Positions 25,954 to 34,088 of a stretch of 64,000 bases of DNA are shown one piece after another. The notes beneath the pieces were generated by a model. That model was not told the DNA's origin. It ran no database searches and saw only the letters and a list, made by a program, of their open reading frames with translations. Origin of the DNA: Lachnospiraceae bacterium. GTDB lineage: Bacteria > Bacillota > Clostridia > Lachnospirales > Lachnospiraceae. Position 1 is the stretch's first letter. Every line of letters starts with the position of its first letter. A program made the translations under genes and the position numbers. The stretch spans positions 1-64,000 of the forward strand of contig JAFUIR010000004.1 of assembly GCA_017468395.1 (NCBI GenBank), given 5' to 3'.

Positions 25954-26685
25954 TTACCGCCTCATGCCGCAACTGCGGTAAAGTTCTTCCAGTTGCTCTC
26001 CTGCAATTTCCCGATATTTTCCCGGAAGCAGATTTTGCAACATAATATTCATTACTCTTACCCGTTTCAGTGCTTTCACATCATATCCGAGAGTTTTGCA
26101 CATTCTCCGTATCTGTCTATTGACTCCTTGGGTCAACACTATTTTAAATGTAAATTTACCCATTTGCTCCAGTGTGCATGGACGGGTGGTTATATCTAAT
26201 TCTTTCAAATACACGCCCCGGGCCATATCCTTTAAAAAATCTTCCGTAATTTCTTTATCCACTTTTACGATATATTCTTTTTCATGGGCATTGGCGCCAC
26301 GCATCATAGCATCAATCAAATCCCCATCATTGGTCAAAATAAGAAGTCCCTCAGAATCCTTATCCAGTCTCCCCGCATAAGTCAGACGCACAGGATACTG
26401 AATCATATCCATAATCAGTTTTTCCGCATGGCGGTCACGCTCACTGCAAGTTACTCCCACAGGTTTATAAAAGGCTAACACTTTCTTTTCTTCCCTGCCG
26501 GAAAGTTTTTTTCCATTTACCTCCACAACATCTCCGGGGAAAACTTTGGTCCCCATCTTAGCCATGTGACCGTTCACCTTTACTTTTCCCGCCGCAATAA
26601 GCCCGTCTGCATCCCTTCTGGAACACAGACCACAGGAAGCCAAATATTTATTTAACCGCACCTGTTCCATATTTTGCTCTGCCAC
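25954..26685 (-). CDS. RluB/RluF/RsuA family pseudouridine synthase
   Basis: The 243-aa protein has an N-terminal S4 RNA-binding domain (RLNKYLASCGLCSRRDADGLI) and a RsuA-type catalytic domain with the aspartate in YAGRLDKDSEGLLIL, then TLEQMGKF and GVNRQIRRMC. It converts a specific uridine in rRNA to pseudouridine. The RluF branch is the closest guess because of the NRQIRRMCKTLGYDV block, but the exact target cannot be told from sequence. I chose the GTG at 26685, with AAAGGAG seven bases upstream; ATG 26670 is an alternative. It starts the operon that runs through ligA and metA, just after the amidase terminator. Confidence 0.9.
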   Translation of the reverse strand: MAEQNMEQVRLNKYLASCGLCSRRDADGLIAAGKVKVNGHMAKMGTKVFPGDVVEVNGKKLSGREEKKVLAFYKPVGVTCSERDRHAEKLIMDMIQYPVRLTYAGRLDKDSEGLLILTNDGDLIDAMMRGANAHEKEYIVKVDKEITEDFLKDMARGVYLKELDITTRPCTLEQMGKFTFKIVLTQGVNRQIRRMCKTLGYDVKALKRVRVMNIMLQNLLPGKYREIAGEQLEELYRSCGMRR

Positions 26686-26744
26686 CTTTGCGCTCCTTTT
26701 ACATTCTCTGCTTACTATATTACCCAGTTTTACGTCACTTGACA

Positions 26745-26780
26745 ACCAAAAAGAGTAATGAACCAAAGATTCATTACTCT
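26745..26780 (-). terminator. Terminator of the amidase gene
   Basis: On the minus strand AGAGTAATGA pairs perfectly with TCATTACTCT around a 9-base loop, followed by TTTTTGGTT. It lies 18 bases after the amidase stop codon. Confidence 0.88.
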
Positions 26781-26797
26781 CCTATGTATTAATTAGT

Positions 26798-27727
26798 TTA
26801 ATCGTTCTTTGTTTCCGTTTTTGTCTCTTTGCCCTGCTTTTCTTCCAAATATTCAAAGTAAGAATCAATACCGTCTGCGATTCCGTAAGCCATCAGTTTC
26901 TGGTTGTCTGCATCTTCCAGCCACTTTGCCTCCGTCAGATTAGATGCAAAACCGCATTCCACGAAAATACCAGGCATGGTAACTGCATTCAGTTCCCACA
27001 AATCATCTCTTCCAATAGGCTCTGAACGGCGTTTAATGGTTCCTTTTACAACTTTGCCGTAATTTTCGCTGACACGCTCTGCCAGTTCATAACTGTCATC
27101 ATTTTTATACTGGTATATTACATGGTATCCGGTTACTTTCGGGTCATCGTAACTATCCCAGTGAATACCGAGCATGATGTCGCATCCCACTTCATTAATG
27201 GCTGCGGAGCGGTGACCATAGTCATAAGGAAACTCTTCCTGATTATTGGTATCACGAACCAAATACACATCATAGCCCCTTCCTACCAGTTCATCTTTCA
27301 GGCAACGGGCTACCTCAAGAGCCCATTCATACTCTACCGTTTCGGAATAAACGCTTACCGCACCTGTGTTAAAGTACTTCTTTTCACCGCCAGTATATCC
27401 CAAGTGTCCGGGATCAATACCAATCAGGTACGGTCTCTCACCTGCAAAAACTTCTCCCATTACCAAAGGTACGTCCCCAACATATACAGGCTTATCGGGA
27501 ATCACGCTGTCAGTCAATATTACTACCGGGTCAGCATCTTCCGGTTGCAAATGCATTTCTTCCACTGTAGGTGGATCCGGTTCTTCTTCCACCACCATAT
27601 TATGGTTATTACCTGTTTCTACGCCTTGGTTGGCTTTAGCACGCACTGAACTGCCCCAAAAGCCACATATACATAAAATCACTAAAAAACCAAGTAAAAT
27701 TCCTGTTTGAATACTTCGTTTCATCAT
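26798..27727 (-). CDS. N-acetylmuramoyl-L-alanine amidase (Amidase_3)
   Basis: The 309-aa exported enzyme cuts the bond between muramic acid and the peptide stem of peptidoglycan. It has an N-terminal hydrophobic anchor or signal (GILLGFLVILCICGF). An acidic linker follows to about residue 90. The zinc amidase domain then shows the ligands His in GIDPGH, Glu in YSETVEYEW and His in GIHWDS, and the catalytic Glu in FVECGF. This is the CwlC/AmiC type. No SPOR or SH3 cell-wall-binding domain is attached. The first two codons are both ATG. A 17-base-spaced promoter lies 72 bases upstream and a terminator follows, so it is a single-gene unit. Confidence 0.94.
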   Translation of the reverse strand: MMKRSIQTGILLGFLVILCICGFWGSSVRAKANQGVETGNNHNMVVEEEPDPPTVEEMHLQPEDADPVVILTDSVIPDKPVYVGDVPLVMGEVFAGERPYLIGIDPGHLGYTGGEKKYFNTGAVSVYSETVEYEWALEVARCLKDELVGRGYDVYLVRDTNNQEEFPYDYGHRSAAINEVGCDIMLGIHWDSYDDPKVTGYHVIYQYKNDDSYELAERVSENYGKVVKGTIKRRSEPIGRDDLWELNAVTMPGIFVECGFASNLTEAKWLEDADNQKLMAYGIADGIDSYFEYLEEKQGKETKTETKND

Positions 27728-27798
27728 CTGTAACGCCCCACCTCTATGCCTTATAAACTGTCATGTAAAATTGGAAATATCTCACATCTACATGCAAA

Positions 27799-27827
27799 AT
27801 TTTATCACAATTTATGCTTGTCTGCAA
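27799..27827 (-). promoter_or_regulatory. Sigma-A promoter of the amidase gene
   Basis: Minus strand: TTGCAG (27827-27822), 17 bases, TAAAAT (27804-27799). It is placed between the aldolase terminator and the amidase start. Confidence 0.6.
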
Positions 27828-27848
27828 TCTATATTTAGAGTTTTTGAG

Positions 27849-27880
27849 CAAAAAAAATCTGTATCTTGTGATACAGATTT
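27849..27880 (-). terminator. Terminator of the aldolase-like gene
   Basis: Minus strand: AATCTGTATC and GATACAGATT form a perfect 10-bp stem with a tetraloop, followed by a run of eight T. It is a textbook intrinsic terminator 16 bases after the stop codon. Confidence 0.95.
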
Positions 27881-27895
27881 TCAATAAATTCTTCT

Positions 27896-28876
27896 TTATT
27901 CCATATTATCCAAAAGTTCCTGATAAAATCTGGAGTAGTCGCTTCTCTTTTCTCCCATAAACCTAATAGCTGTGGAAGGATGGGAATTCATCACACCTGT
28001 CAGCAGGTAAGGAATATCATATCCCCAAATATTTCCTTTCTCCCTTTCTGCCTGAATGTGTTTCTGCACAAAATCCATAACCGGTACCAAATTGTATTTG
28101 GGATTACGAAGGAAAGCCAGCAAAGATTCCATATAGCAGTTTCCTGCGCCGCGTCCCATACCGCTTACGGTTGCATCCAGAAGACTGGCACCGTTTGTCA
28201 GCGCCTCAATCGTATTTGCAAAAGCAAGCTGCTGATTATTATGGGCATGAATACCGATTTTCTTTCCGTGCTTTTCTGCAATATTCATATACATATCGGT
28301 CAATCTGCGAATCTGTTCCGGGTAGAACGCACCGAAACTGTCTACCAGATAAATAACATCTACATCGCATTCCGCCAAAAGTTCCAGACCTTTGCAAAGT
28401 TCATCTTCACGCACCTTGGAAATTGCCATAATATTAACGGTTGTCTCATATCCTTTTTCATGAGCATCCTGAATCATCTCAACGGCTGTGGGAATCTGAT
28501 GAATGTAAGTTGCAGTACGAACCAAATCAATGACACTGTCTTCTTTCTTTATAATATCATTCTTGTAATCGGTTCTGCCTACATCTGTCATAACTGCAAT
28601 TTTTAAATCAAAATCGTTGTTACCCACAATGGCACGGATATCTTCTTCTTCACAAAATTTCCATTTACCGTAATCTTCTTTTTTGAAAATTTCTTTGGAA
28701 GCCTTATATCCGAATTCCATATAATCTACACCGGCTTTAATATTAGTGCGGTATAAATCCTTTACGAATTCGTCCGAAAATGCAAAATTATTCACCAGAC
28801 CTCCGTCACGAAGTGTACAATCAACCACTTTTATGTCCGGTCTGAATGCAATCAAGTTACCATTTTTTCTTTCCAT
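27896..28876 (-). CDS. DRE-TIM family aldolase/lyase of unknown substrate
   Basis: The 326-aa protein is an HMGL-like TIM barrel. The metal and catalytic signature is DCTLRDGG near residue 20. The later HAHNNQQLA supplies the two metal histidines, and DATVSGMGRGAGN is the typical barrel end. Relatives are 4-hydroxy-2-oxovalerate aldolase (DmpG), HMG-CoA lyase and isopropylmalate synthase. It lacks the regulatory C-terminal domain of the synthases and has no aldehyde dehydrogenase partner like DmpF beside it, so the substrate is unknown. ATG 28876 follows GGAGG by five bases. It has its own strong promoter and terminator, making it a monocistronic gene. Confidence 0.85.
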   Translation of the reverse strand: MERKNGNLIAFRPDIKVVDCTLRDGGLVNNFAFSDEFVKDLYRTNIKAGVDYMEFGYKASKEIFKKEDYGKWKFCEEEDIRAIVGNNDFDLKIAVMTDVGRTDYKNDIIKKEDSVIDLVRTATYIHQIPTAVEMIQDAHEKGYETTVNIMAISKVREDELCKGLELLAECDVDVIYLVDSFGAFYPEQIRRLTDMYMNIAEKHGKKIGIHAHNNQQLAFANTIEALTNGASLLDATVSGMGRGAGNCYMESLLAFLRNPKYNLVPVMDFVQKHIQAEREKGNIWGYDIPYLLTGVMNSHPSTAIRFMGEKRSDYSRFYQELLDNME

Positions 28877-28959
28877 AGCAGCCTCCAAATTATCTGTGTC
28901 TTTGTTTTCTCATTTCCGCTTTAAACCGTTACACTTTAAAGTCCTAAAGTATATTTAGG

Positions 28960-28988
28960 ATAATACCCCTTTTCAAATGAAATGTCAA
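28960..28988 (-). promoter_or_regulatory. Strong sigma-A promoter of the aldolase-like gene
   Basis: Minus strand: consensus TTGACA (28988-28983), 17 bases, TATTAT (28965-28960). It leaves an 80-base leader before the ATG at 28876. Confidence 0.78.
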
Positions 28989-29027
28989 TACCAATTTTAA
29001 ATTTTCTTTTATGCAACAGGCGCTATC

Positions 29028-29078
29028 ATAAAAAAGCCTCATAAACACCAAGCATCACTCAGTATTTATAAGGCTTTT
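29028..29078 (-). terminator. Terminator of the decarboxylase beta operon
   Basis: Minus strand: AAAAGCCTTATAAATAC pairs with GTGTTTATGAGGCTTTT with two mismatches, ending in a T-run. It lies 21 bases after the 41-aa gene. Confidence 0.85.
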
Positions 29079-29098
29079 GACTGTCATTTTATCATTGT

Positions 29099-29224
29099 TT
29101 ATTTTTTACCGGAACCGATTTTTGCCATAATCCATACGAAAATCATGATTACAATCAGTGCCACAAAAATTCCAAGCATACCTTTTCCCATAATTTCCAA
29201 GGCCTGCATAACTGTTTCATTCAT
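29099..29224 (-). CDS. 41-aa membrane protein, OadG-like gamma partner
   Basis: This gene encodes a 41-aa protein with one transmembrane helix (MLGIFVALIVIMIFVWIMAKI) between a short polar N-terminus (MNETVMQALEIMGKG) and a basic tail GSGKK. The start ATG at 29224 has AAAGGAG eight bases upstream and lies 24 bases after the decarboxylase beta gene. Gamma subunits (OadG) of Na+-pumping decarboxylases are small single-helix proteins encoded beside beta and begin similarly, but are normally longer with a soluble tail carrying zinc ligands, which is absent here. So this is a minimal gamma-like subunit. The assignment rests on position, topology and ribosome binding site. Confidence 0.75.
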   Translation of the reverse strand: MNETVMQALEIMGKGMLGIFVALIVIMIFVWIMAKIGSGKK

Positions 29225-29248
29225 ATAAAATGCTCCTTTCTACACGCC

Positions 29249-30400
29249 TTATAAGAACTGAGATACAAGGCTAATGATAAGACCACCTGCTACTACGGAT
29301 GCAATCTGACCGGAAACGTTTGCACCGGCAGCCTGCATGATAAGAATATTGGTAGGATCCTCTTCCATTGCCAGTTTCTGTACTACACGGGAAGACATGG
29401 GGAATGCAGAAATACCGGCACCACCAATCATAGGATTTACTTTCTTCTTCATAAAGAGGTTCATGAACTTCGCAAGAAGAACACCTCCGATGGTATCCAT
29501 TACGAATGCAAACAGACCGATTACCATAATCATAAGAGTTTCAACTTTTACGAAGTCTTCTGCTTTCATACTGAAGGAAATAGTAATACCAAGTAACAAT
29601 GTAATCAGGTTTGCAAGTTGGTTCTGTGCTGTCTCAGACATTGTTCCGAGAACGCCGCATTCGCGCAAAAGGTTACCAAACATCAGGAAACCAACCAGTG
29701 CTACGGACTGAGGCGCTACAAGACCAACAATCATAGTTACTGCAATAGGGAAAATAATACGCATTGTCTTGGAAACAGATTCAGGTTTGTATTCCATATG
29801 GATACGTCTTTCCTTTTTGGTTGTAACCAGTTTGATTGCCATAGGCTGTACAATAGGTACCAAAGCCATATAAGAATAAGCCGCCACTGCAATAGGACCA
29901 ACATATGTAGATTTAAGTACCTGAGATACCAAAATCGCTGTAGGGCCGTCTGCTGCACCAATAGTACCGATAGCCGCTGCATCCTTGATATCGAACCCTA
30001 ACAGGGCTGCAAGCAAAATCGCTGCAAAAATACCGAACTGTGCACCTGCACCAAACAAAAACATAGAAGGTTTTGAAAGCAAAGGACCAAAGTCAATCAT
30101 TGCTCCGATACCGATAAAGAGCAAGATAGGCATTGCCTCGGATGCCTCGATACCAACATTAAATAACCATTCAATAATACCATGTGCTTCAATGCCGCCT
30201 ACTGTCTGATTCAACACGCCTGACAGGGGAAGGTTTACCAAAATTGCACCAAATCCCATAGGAAGCAATAATGAGGGCTCGTACTCCTTTTTGATAGCAA
30301 GCCAGATTAAGAGAATACCGATTGCAAACATTACCAATGATTTCCAACCGCCACCGCTAAAATCAAACAGTGCTATTACTCCCTCCAATAAATAATCCAT
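29249..30400 (-). CDS. Na+-translocating decarboxylase beta subunit
   Basis: The 383-aa membrane subunit belongs to the OadB/MmdB/GcdB family. Carboxybiotin is decarboxylated and two Na+ are pumped out in these enzymes. About nine to eleven hydrophobic segments are visible. Conserved elements include LLFIGIGAMIDFGPL near residue 95, GAADGPTAILVSQ (the DGPT motif with the essential aspartate), and the C-terminal NVSGQIASVVAGG. The sequence alone cannot tell oxaloacetate, methylmalonyl-CoA or glutaconyl-CoA specificity. No alpha carboxyltransferase or biotin carrier gene is nearby, so it must pair with one encoded elsewhere. ATG 30400 follows GGAGGAA. Confidence 0.93.
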   Translation of the reverse strand: MDYLLEGVIALFDFSGGGWKSLVMFAIGILLIWLAIKKEYEPSLLLPMGFGAILVNLPLSGVLNQTVGGIEAHGIIEWLFNVGIEASEAMPILLFIGIGAMIDFGPLLSKPSMFLFGAGAQFGIFAAILLAALLGFDIKDAAAIGTIGAADGPTAILVSQVLKSTYVGPIAVAAYSYMALVPIVQPMAIKLVTTKKERRIHMEYKPESVSKTMRIIFPIAVTMIVGLVAPQSVALVGFLMFGNLLRECGVLGTMSETAQNQLANLITLLLGITISFSMKAEDFVKVETLMIMVIGLFAFVMDTIGGVLLAKFMNLFMKKKVNPMIGGAGISAFPMSSRVVQKLAMEEDPTNILIMQAAGANVSGQIASVVAGGLIISLVSQFL

Positions 30401-30518
30401 AACAGTTCCTCCTTAAATGTACCTAAATAATTTCATACCCGTCCATAATAACATAACTTATAAAATTTTGCTATAGAAAATAAAATAATAATAAAACTCT
30501 TGGCGCATTACTTCCCAA

Positions 30519-30547
30519 ATTTTAATCCGTATACTATAATTGTCTAA
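30519..30547 (-). promoter_or_regulatory. Sigma-A promoter of the decarboxylase beta operon
   Basis: Minus strand: TTAGAC (30547-30542), 17 bases, TAAAAT (30524-30519), about 115 bases before the ATG. The surrounding gap 30401-30677 also serves the opposite ATPase gene. A plus-strand promoter there is not clear to me. Confidence 0.52.
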
Positions 30548-30677
30548 AGTACTTTTATTATAGGTAAAAGCAACCGTATGATTATGTATTTGGTTGTGCA
30601 TACTGACATAAAATGTACTATTGTTTCATAGTGGGGTCACCTAAAAAATGCCCCAAAAAAGGAAAGGAGAATGTACT

Positions 30678-33308
30678 TTGAAACACTATTGTGAAGACAT
30701 TGACAGTGTCTTAAAAGAAGCCAAAAGTTCCCCGGAAGGTCTTTCCAGTCAGGAGGCAAGCGAGCGGCTTTTGGCAAATGGTAAAAACAAACTGGCAGAG
30801 GGTAAAAAAGATTCCCTGTTAAAGCGTTTTATCAGCCAGTTGATGGATCCCATGATTTTGATTCTGCTTGTTGCCGCAGCCATCAGCGGTGTTCTCGCCG
30901 TGGTGGAAGGTGAAAGTTTTGCGGATGTAATCATCATTTTGGCTGTGGTTATTATCAACGCTGTTCTGGGTGTTTATCAGGAAAGCAAAGCAGAAAAGGC
31001 CATTGAAGCTTTGCAGGAAATGTCCGCTGCTACTTCAAAGGTTTTGCGTGACGGAAAAGTCAGCATTATCCACAGTGAAGACCTGGTAGTAGGTGACGTT
31101 GTTTTGTTGGAGGCCGGCGATGCCGTTCCTGCTGACGGACGTCTCATTGAAAATGCCAGCCTTAAAGTAGAAGAAGCTGCATTGACAGGTGAATCCGTTC
31201 CCGTAACCAAATTTATTGACATTATCAATCTGGCAGATTCCTCTAAGGATGTTCCCCTTGGAGACCGTAAAAACATGGTTTACATGGGCTCTGCTATCGT
31301 ATATGGCCGAGGCAAGGCTGTTATTACCGCTACCGGTATGGACACCGAAATGGGTAAAATCGCCGATGCTCTTGCAAAAGCTGAAGAAGGACAGACTCCT
31401 CTTCAGATTAAACTCAGCCAACTTTCTAAAATCCTTACATGGCTTGTTCTCGGAATCTGCGTTGTTATTTTTGCAGTACAGACTCTGCGCTCCGGCGGCT
31501 TCTCTTTTGAAGGTGTTCTCGGTTCCTTTATGGTAGCTGTATCTTTGGCCGTTGCTGCCATTCCGGAAGGTCTTGCGGCAGTTGTAACCGTTGTGCTTTC
31601 CATCGGTGTTACCAATATGTCCAAGCGAAACGCCATTATCAGACGTCTGACCGCTGTAGAAACCCTGGGCTGTGCACAGATTATCTGCTCCGACAAAACC
31701 GGAACTTTGACCCAGAACAAAATGACCGTTGTAGACTTCTTCGGTGAAGACGAATCCCATCTGGCAAAAGCCATGGCTCTTTGCTGCGATGCCGAACTAT
31801 CCGACGACGGCTCTGTTACCGGCGAACCTACCGAGGCAGCCCTTGTTGCCTGGGCAAACAAACTGGGACTTGCCAAAACCGAACTGAAAAAACAATTCCC
31901 CAGAAGCGGCGAGGCTCCTTTTGATTCCGGCCGAAAACTGATGTCCACGGTTCACCATGTTAATAATGAATACATTCAATATACAAAGGGTGCTCCTGAT
32001 GTGATTTTGGACCGCTGCTCCACTTATTTAAAAGATGGGAAACCCGTTCCCATGACAGCAGAATACAAACAGGAAATCATGAAGGGCAACAAAACCATGG
32101 CTGACAAAGCCCTCCGCGTTCTTGCCTGCGCCCAGAGAATTTGGAACACAGAGCCTGCTTATGAGGCAGATGCTTTGGAACACGAACTTTGCTTTATCGG
32201 TCTTAGCGGTATGATTGACCCCGTCCGTCCGGAAGTAAAAGATGCCATCGTAGAATGTAAAAGTGCCGGCATCACCGCCATTATGATTACCGGTGACCAT
32301 ATTGATACCGCAGTTGCCATCGCCAAAGAACTTGGTATTCTTTCCGAAGGTAAAAAAGCCATTACCGGCTCACAACTCAATGATATGAGTGACGAAGAAT
32401 TCTTAAAAGAATTAAAGAGCATCGCTGTTTATGCCCGCGTACAGCCTGAGCATAAAACCCGTATTGTCAATGCATGGCGTGACAGCGGATATGTTACTGC
32501 TATGACAGGTGATGGTGTAAACGATGCTCCTTCCATTAAATCAGCTGATATCGGCGTAGGAATGGGTATTACCGGTACAGACGTTACCAAAAACGTTGCC
32601 GACATGGTTCTTACCGACGACAACTTCGCCACCATCGTTGGTGCTGTGGAAGAAGGCCGCCGTATTTATGACAATATCCGTAAAGCCATCCAGTTCCTTC
32701 TGGGTTCTAACATGAGTGAGGTTATCAGTATTTTCGTGGCAACACTCCTTGGCTTTACCATTTTAAAACCGGTTCATCTGCTTTGGATTAACCTTGTTAC
32801 CGACTGTTTCCCCGCCCTTGCACTGGGTATGGAAAAAGCCGAACCGGACATTATGAAACGTAGTCCAAGAGATGCAAAAGCAGGTATTTTTGCAGGCGGT
32901 ATGGGTATTGATATCGCTTATCAGGGAATTATGGTTTCCGTCCTTGTACTCATCTCCTACTTTATCGGACACTATATGGAATCCGGTACATGGGAAATTG
33001 CGAACAGCCCTGACGGTATGACCATGGCATTCTTAACCATGTCTATGGCAGAAATTTTCCACAGTTTCAACATGCGTTCACAGCGGGGCAGTATTTTCCG
33101 CCTGCGCGGTCAGAACAAAATCCTTGTGGCTGCTGCGATTCTTACACTGATTGCCACCACACTGGTATGCGAAGTTCCCGTTCTGGCAAACGCTTTCGGC
33201 TTCTCTTCCGTTACCTTGGCAGAGTATGTTATCTCTATCGGACTTGGTGTACTGGTAATTCCTATTGTGGAAATTGTGAAACTAATTCAGCGCAAACTTG
33301 CGAAATAA
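30678..33308 (+). CDS. Ca2+-transporting P-type ATPase (SERCA/PMR1-like)
   Basis: The 876-aa P2A-type ATPase expels cations with ATP. Motifs: TGES (ALTGESVP), the phosphorylated aspartate in CSDKTGTLTQNK, KGAPD in the nucleotide domain, and TGDGVNDAP. The ion-binding residues match the calcium pump pattern: VAAIPEGLAAV in helix 4, GSNMSEV in helix 5 and NLVTDCFPALALG in helix 6. Ten hydrophobic segments are present. The likely start is TTG 30678, eight bases after AAAGGAG. An upstream in-frame ATG at 30648 has only a weak site and would add ten residues including the ribosome binding site itself. It is a single gene ending in a strong double terminator. Confidence 0.93.
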   Translation: MKHYCEDIDSVLKEAKSSPEGLSSQEASERLLANGKNKLAEGKKDSLLKRFISQLMDPMILILLVAAAISGVLAVVEGESFADVIIILAVVIINAVLGVYQESKAEKAIEALQEMSAATSKVLRDGKVSIIHSEDLVVGDVVLLEAGDAVPADGRLIENASLKVEEAALTGESVPVTKFIDIINLADSSKDVPLGDRKNMVYMGSAIVYGRGKAVITATGMDTEMGKIADALAKAEEGQTPLQIKLSQLSKILTWLVLGICVVIFAVQTLRSGGFSFEGVLGSFMVAVSLAVAAIPEGLAAVVTVVLSIGVTNMSKRNAIIRRLTAVETLGCAQIICSDKTGTLTQNKMTVVDFFGEDESHLAKAMALCCDAELSDDGSVTGEPTEAALVAWANKLGLAKTELKKQFPRSGEAPFDSGRKLMSTVHHVNNEYIQYTKGAPDVILDRCSTYLKDGKPVPMTAEYKQEIMKGNKTMADKALRVLACAQRIWNTEPAYEADALEHELCFIGLSGMIDPVRPEVKDAIVECKSAGITAIMITGDHIDTAVAIAKELGILSEGKKAITGSQLNDMSDEEFLKELKSIAVYARVQPEHKTRIVNAWRDSGYVTAMTGDGVNDAPSIKSADIGVGMGITGTDVTKNVADMVLTDDNFATIVGAVEEGRRIYDNIRKAIQFLLGSNMSEVISIFVATLLGFTILKPVHLLWINLVTDCFPALALGMEKAEPDIMKRSPRDAKAGIFAGGMGIDIAYQGIMVSVLVLISYFIGHYMESGTWEIANSPDGMTMAFLTMSMAEIFHSFNMRSQRGSIFRLRGQNKILVAAAILTLIATTLVCEVPVLANAFGFSSVTLAEYVISIGLGVLVIPIVEIVKLIQRKLAK

Positions 33309-33318
33309 TAATTTGTAA

Positions 33319-33420
33319 CTAAAAAGAACTGTTTTAGAATAATTAATTGGGGAGTCGTTGTAAAAAGTTTCTTTGCAACGACTCCCCTTTAATATAACTA
33401 TTCTTCAACAGTTCTTTTTT
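33319..33420. terminator. Nested double-stem bidirectional terminator
   Basis: An inner stem GGGGAGTCGTTG/CAACGACTCCCC (33349-33387) is followed by TTT. It sits inside an outer, imperfect stem AAAAAGAACTGTT/AACAGTTCTTTTT whose arms end in T-runs on both strands. It separates the ATPase gene from the convergent PhoU-like gene and can stop transcription from both sides. Confidence 0.92.
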
Positions 33421-33443
33421 ATTATCTTATATTTACCGCTTTA

Positions 33444-34067
33444 TTAACTGTTCTTCATCATAACCTGCTCTACCATGTCTGCCACGTCTTCACAGCAGTC
33501 GCAGCACTTTTCCAAACGGTCATAAACAGTTGTCCATGAAAGAATTGCCACCGCATCCTTTTCCTCGGTATACAGACGGCGCATAGCGGCTGTATATAAA
33601 CGGTCTCCCTCTTCCTCAAGACGGTTTATCTCAATAATCTTTTCGCGCAAAATACCGGATTTACGGAAGTTATATAATTCCGCAGCCATTTCCTTTAATG
33701 CCGCGCAGCAGTCAGATATGAGTTTTGAAAAATCCAATACCTCCGGACGAAGCGCCGTAATATTATACATATACATGCCTAAAAGTACATCCTCTATGGA
33801 ATCTGTCACATCATCGATAATGTGGGACAATTCCACAATATCTTCTCTCTCAATGGGAGGCAAAAATTCTTTTACAAGATGTTCCATCATATCATGTTTT
33901 ACAGTATCTGCCGCATGTTCAATCTCATGCATCCGGTCAATGCGCTCTTTTAATGTGCCTGCATTATAGTTTTCAAAACTACTCTGTAAAAGAGTTGCCG
34001 CATCGTTTGCATAATGAATTCCTTTTGTAAATGTATCAAAATAAAAATTATTTTCTTTCTTTGCCAT
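33444..34067 (-). CDS. DUF47 (PhoU-like) Pit accessory protein
   Basis: The 207-aa all-helical protein is of the DUF47/PhoU-related family, usually encoded with low-affinity phosphate transporters. It has two repeats of acidic metal-binding-like helices with conserved E/D-x-x-D patterns (IEHAADTVKHDMMEH, ELSHIIDDVTDSIED, INRLEEEGDRLY, CCEDVADMVEQV). PhoU-type proteins bind metal clusters and are thought to gate or regulate the partner transporter. ATG 34067 follows AAAAGGAGAAGG. It starts 21 bases after the pit gene, so the two form one operon. The phosphate role is inferred from family and context. Confidence 0.92.
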   Translation of the reverse strand: MAKKENNFYFDTFTKGIHYANDAATLLQSSFENYNAGTLKERIDRMHEIEHAADTVKHDMMEHLVKEFLPPIEREDIVELSHIIDDVTDSIEDVLLGMYMYNITALRPEVLDFSKLISDCCAALKEMAAELYNFRKSGILREKIIEINRLEEEGDRLYTAAMRRLYTEEKDAVAILSWTTVYDRLEKCCDCCEDVADMVEQVMMKNS

Positions 34068-34088
34068 AATCCTTCTCCTTTTGATTAT

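Noticed and set aside
27728-28900. The aldolase gene considered as part of a meta-cleavage pathway
   Set aside because: No acetaldehyde dehydrogenase or hydratase partner is nearby and the gene is transcribed alone.
33349-33387. GGGGAGTCG block considered as a yybP-ykoY-type riboswitch near a P-type ATPase
   Set aside because: It lies downstream of the ATPase gene and the whole block is one perfect stem with T-runs, i.e. a terminator.
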